Position numbers and translations under genes: made by a program. Positions 22,837-24,019 of a stretch of DNA of 24,019 nt are shown in pieces; position 1 is the first letter of the stretch, and every line of letters starts with the position of its first letter. Origin of the DNA: Pseudomonadota bacterium (GTDB lineage Bacteria > Myxococcota_A > Polyangia > Polyangiales > Polyangiaceae); contig JAEYWK010000274.1 of NCBI GenBank assembly GCA_023431345.1, positions 1-24,019 on the forward strand, read 5' to 3'. The notes under the pieces are model-generated. The model was not told the origin of the DNA. It did not search any database and saw only the letters and a program-made list of their open reading frames with translations.

Positions 22837-23249
22837 AGGTCGAACCTGCCCGCGGCCTCGGGCTGGTAGACGATGCGTTCCACGAGCATCCGCTTCGTGC
22901 CGCGGGGTGTTTGCCAGGCGACGGGCGCTCCCTCCTGGGCGCCCAGCAACGCCGTGCCCAGCGGCGCGAGCACCGAGACGCGGCCGGCATCGATGCTCGC
23001 CATCGTCGGAAAGACGAGGGTGACGCACTGCTGCTCTTCCGTATCAAGGTCTTTCACTTCGACGCGCGAGTTCATCGTGACGACCGTGGGCGGAACCTCC
23101 TCCGGCTTCACCACGACCGCGCGCTCCAGCTCTCGCTCGAGTAGGCTCAGGGTTGGCGGCGGCTGTACTTGGCGCCGAAGGCGCTCGAACAGCGCGTCGA
23201 GGCGGCGCATATCGAACTCGGTCATGGTGGGGCGACTGTCGGCAATCAT
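22833..23249 (-). CDS. rnk: Rnk-type nucleoside diphosphate kinase regulator (GreA/GreB-like)
   Basis: This 138-residue protein has the length and plan of Rnk. A short N-terminal coiled helix pair (about 10-48, TEFDMRRLDALFERLRR) is followed by a GreA/GreB C-terminal, FKBP-like domain (about 50-135). That domain has VTMNSRVEVKDLDT, VTLVFPTMA, VSVLAPLGTALLGAQEG and the diagnostic IVYQPEAAGRFDL. Rnk proteins bind RNA polymerase near the secondary channel and affect nucleoside diphosphate kinase and polysaccharide traits in gamma-proteobacteria; that role is not proven here. AAGGAG lies 8 bp before ATG 23249, fixing the start. It converges with the small helical gene through a shared CTAG. The upstream region 23250-23431 shows no clear gene. 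Confidence 0.85.
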   Translation of the reverse strand: MIADSRPTMTEFDMRRLDALFERLRRQVQPPPTLSLLERELERAVVVKPEEVPPTVVTMNSRVEVKDLDTEEQQCVTLVFPTMASIDAGRVSVLAPLGTALLGAQEGAPVAWQTPRGTKRMLVERIVYQPEAAGRFDL

Positions 23250-23431
23250 GATTTTTCTCCTTGAATGAGGTCACTTGGACGACGGAACGCCCGGGCCCTC
23301 ACGCGCCCGCCGCCGACCTTCGTGCGGACCCCGAAGCGCGAACGCGGGTCCACGAGGTGAGCGCGGCTTTTCGACACACGAAAGCGCGTGCTGAGCCCGA
23401 GCGGCGTCCCCCAAAACGGTGGGCGCCGCTC

Positions 23432-23530
23432 TTACGAGCGTGCGGCGGTTACCATGGACAACGTACGCAGCGACATGCCGCGCGCGGCGAGGCGCGACGA
23501 CACAGCTCCGTAGACCACGAAAACAGCCAT
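23432..23530 (-). CDS. Possible 32-residue small protein in the Rnk upstream gap
   Basis: The ORF has ATG at 23530 with AGGAGA two bases upstream (spacing rather short) and a TAA stop at 23432. The first residues, MAVFVVYGAVSS, are hydrophobic but too short to be certain of a membrane helix; the rest is basic. It is the only ORF with a recognisable ribosome binding site in 23250-23728, a 479-bp stretch that otherwise holds GC-rich sequence with no feature I can support. Chance ORF not excluded. Confidence 0.25.
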   Translation of the reverse strand: MAVFVVYGAVSSRLAARGMSLRTLSMVTAARS

Positions 23531-23728
23531 GTTCTCCTGATAGCACCACCGGGCGCAGATCGCCACTGGGCACCTGTCGAGTCCGACAACCGAGCACGGT
23601 GATGCTCTCGGCAATGCTCTTGCGACGCTCTATTTCGTCTCACTGTAGTCGTGGGCGACACCGGCGAAGCGCGCGCGGAAGCGCTTCGTCGAGCACTGGC
23701 TGGCACGCGTTTCGCAAAGAGGGTTGTG

Positions 23729-23899
23729 ATGCAGCCCTTTCCACCCGGTCAACCTCCCGGTCCTCAGCCGACGCCCATCGAGCCTCCGCCCGTTGAGGCT
23801 CCCCCTCCGCGCGAGAGCCCCGGCGCCATGCCGCCCTCGGTTCCGGTCGAGGAACCGCTGCAGTCGCCCGACGATACCCCGCGCGCCCCCAACGACTAG
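23729..23899 (+). CDS. Short Pro-rich protein of unknown function
   Basis: This is a 56-residue product starting at ATG 23729, which has GAGGG about 5 bp upstream; an earlier in-frame ATG at 23651 lacks such a site. The sequence is almost entirely Pro/Glu/Gln-rich and disordered (MQPFPPGQPPGPQPTPIEPP then PVEAPPPRESPG), with no signal peptide or membrane helix. Short proteins of this composition recur as uncharacterised genes in proteobacteria and myxobacteria; no function is known to me. Its TAG overlaps the opposite-strand transposase stop in CTAG at 23896-23899. Confidence 0.55.
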   Translation: MQPFPPGQPPGPQPTPIEPPPVEAPPPRESPGAMPPSVPVEEPLQSPDDTPRAPND

Positions 23900-24019
23900 T
23901 GCACCGCATGTGAGATGCGTTCAAGCATTCGGCGGTGGCTTCGGATGATGGCGGCCGCTGGCTTGGTCCAGATGAACGGCGTAGGGTCCTTGTTCCAGCC
24001 GGCGATGTAGGAGGCAATG
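23896..24019 (-). CDS. 3' end of an IS630-family transposase gene (cut by the window edge)
   Basis: Reading the minus strand from 24018 down to the TAG at 23898-23896 gives 40 codons. They contain AGWNKDPTPFIWTKPA followed by AAIIRSHRRMLERISHAVH. The WNxxPxPFxWTK motif and the terminal RIS...H are characteristic of the C-terminus of IS630/Tc1-mariner DDE transposases. The catalytic DDE part lies outside the window, so integrity cannot be judged. No terminal inverted repeat or TA target duplication could be recognised in 23729-23895, and a Pro-rich gene abuts it, so it may be a remnant. Confidence 0.72.
   Translation of the reverse strand, partial: IASYIAGWNKDPTPFIWTKPAAAIIRSHRRMLERISHAVH

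Noticed and set aside
1..24019. CRISPR arrays, tRNA or rRNA genes
   Set aside because: No regularly spaced 25-40 bp repeats, cloverleaf-like segments or rRNA-like blocks were seen on either strand.

Overview
The window is GC-rich bacterial DNA (roughly two-thirds G+C by eye), densely coding and of mixed, mostly accessory content. Several things point to a myxobacterium-like organism (Myxococcota, Polyangia-type). These are the several predicted lipoproteins (one with a long Gly/Ser spacer, one with DUF7151-type Ca-loop repeats), two unrelated ECF sigma factors, a hybrid histidine kinase and a tandem universal stress protein. This is inference from gene content; there is no rRNA or tRNA in the window to settle it.

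Layout. 1-4968: an ECF sigma factor with a SnoaL-like tail (minus) diverges from a dihydrofolate-reductase-family protein (plus). A strong hairpin at 1849-1879 separates it from an exported cyclase-family hydrolase (minus), which diverges from a LysR regulator (plus) over a shared palindrome at 2935-2949. A Gly-rich lipoprotein follows. 5056-9979: three minus-strand genes joined by two 4-bp ATGA overlaps. In transcription order they encode a DUF559/PD-(D/E)XK nuclease-like protein, a two-winged-helix protein and a 1065-residue protein fusing an AAA+ module to a HerA-type DNA-translocase module. This is the best candidate for an undescribed system; by composition it looks like an antiviral or anti-plasmid module. 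10016-12879: small secreted and lipoprotein genes, including a Cys-rich secreted protein with a possible coupled 49-residue ORF, and a six-repeat DUF7151 lipoprotein.

12979-17158: a second coherent system on the minus strand, made of an ECF sigma factor, a GTGA-coupled single-pass membrane protein with an external CBM-like domain, and a GH51-like glycosidase carrying two similar CBM-like domains. The arrangement suggests polysaccharide sensing through a membrane protein that controls a sigma factor, similar in logic to clostridial RsgI/SigI but on an ECF scaffold. 17378-20336: a protein of unknown function with a histone-H1-like tail, then a UspA-like protein with a spermidine-synthase-like methyltransferase 3 bp downstream. 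20436-24019: a hybrid sensor kinase, a small helical protein sharing its stop tetranucleotide with an Rnk-type nucleoside diphosphate kinase regulator, a 479-bp poorly coding gap, a Pro-rich small protein, and the 3' end of an IS630-family transposase cut by the window edge.

Limits: all families are called from motifs read by eye, and no similarity search was possible. Start sites were chosen from ribosome binding sites, signal peptides and composition.
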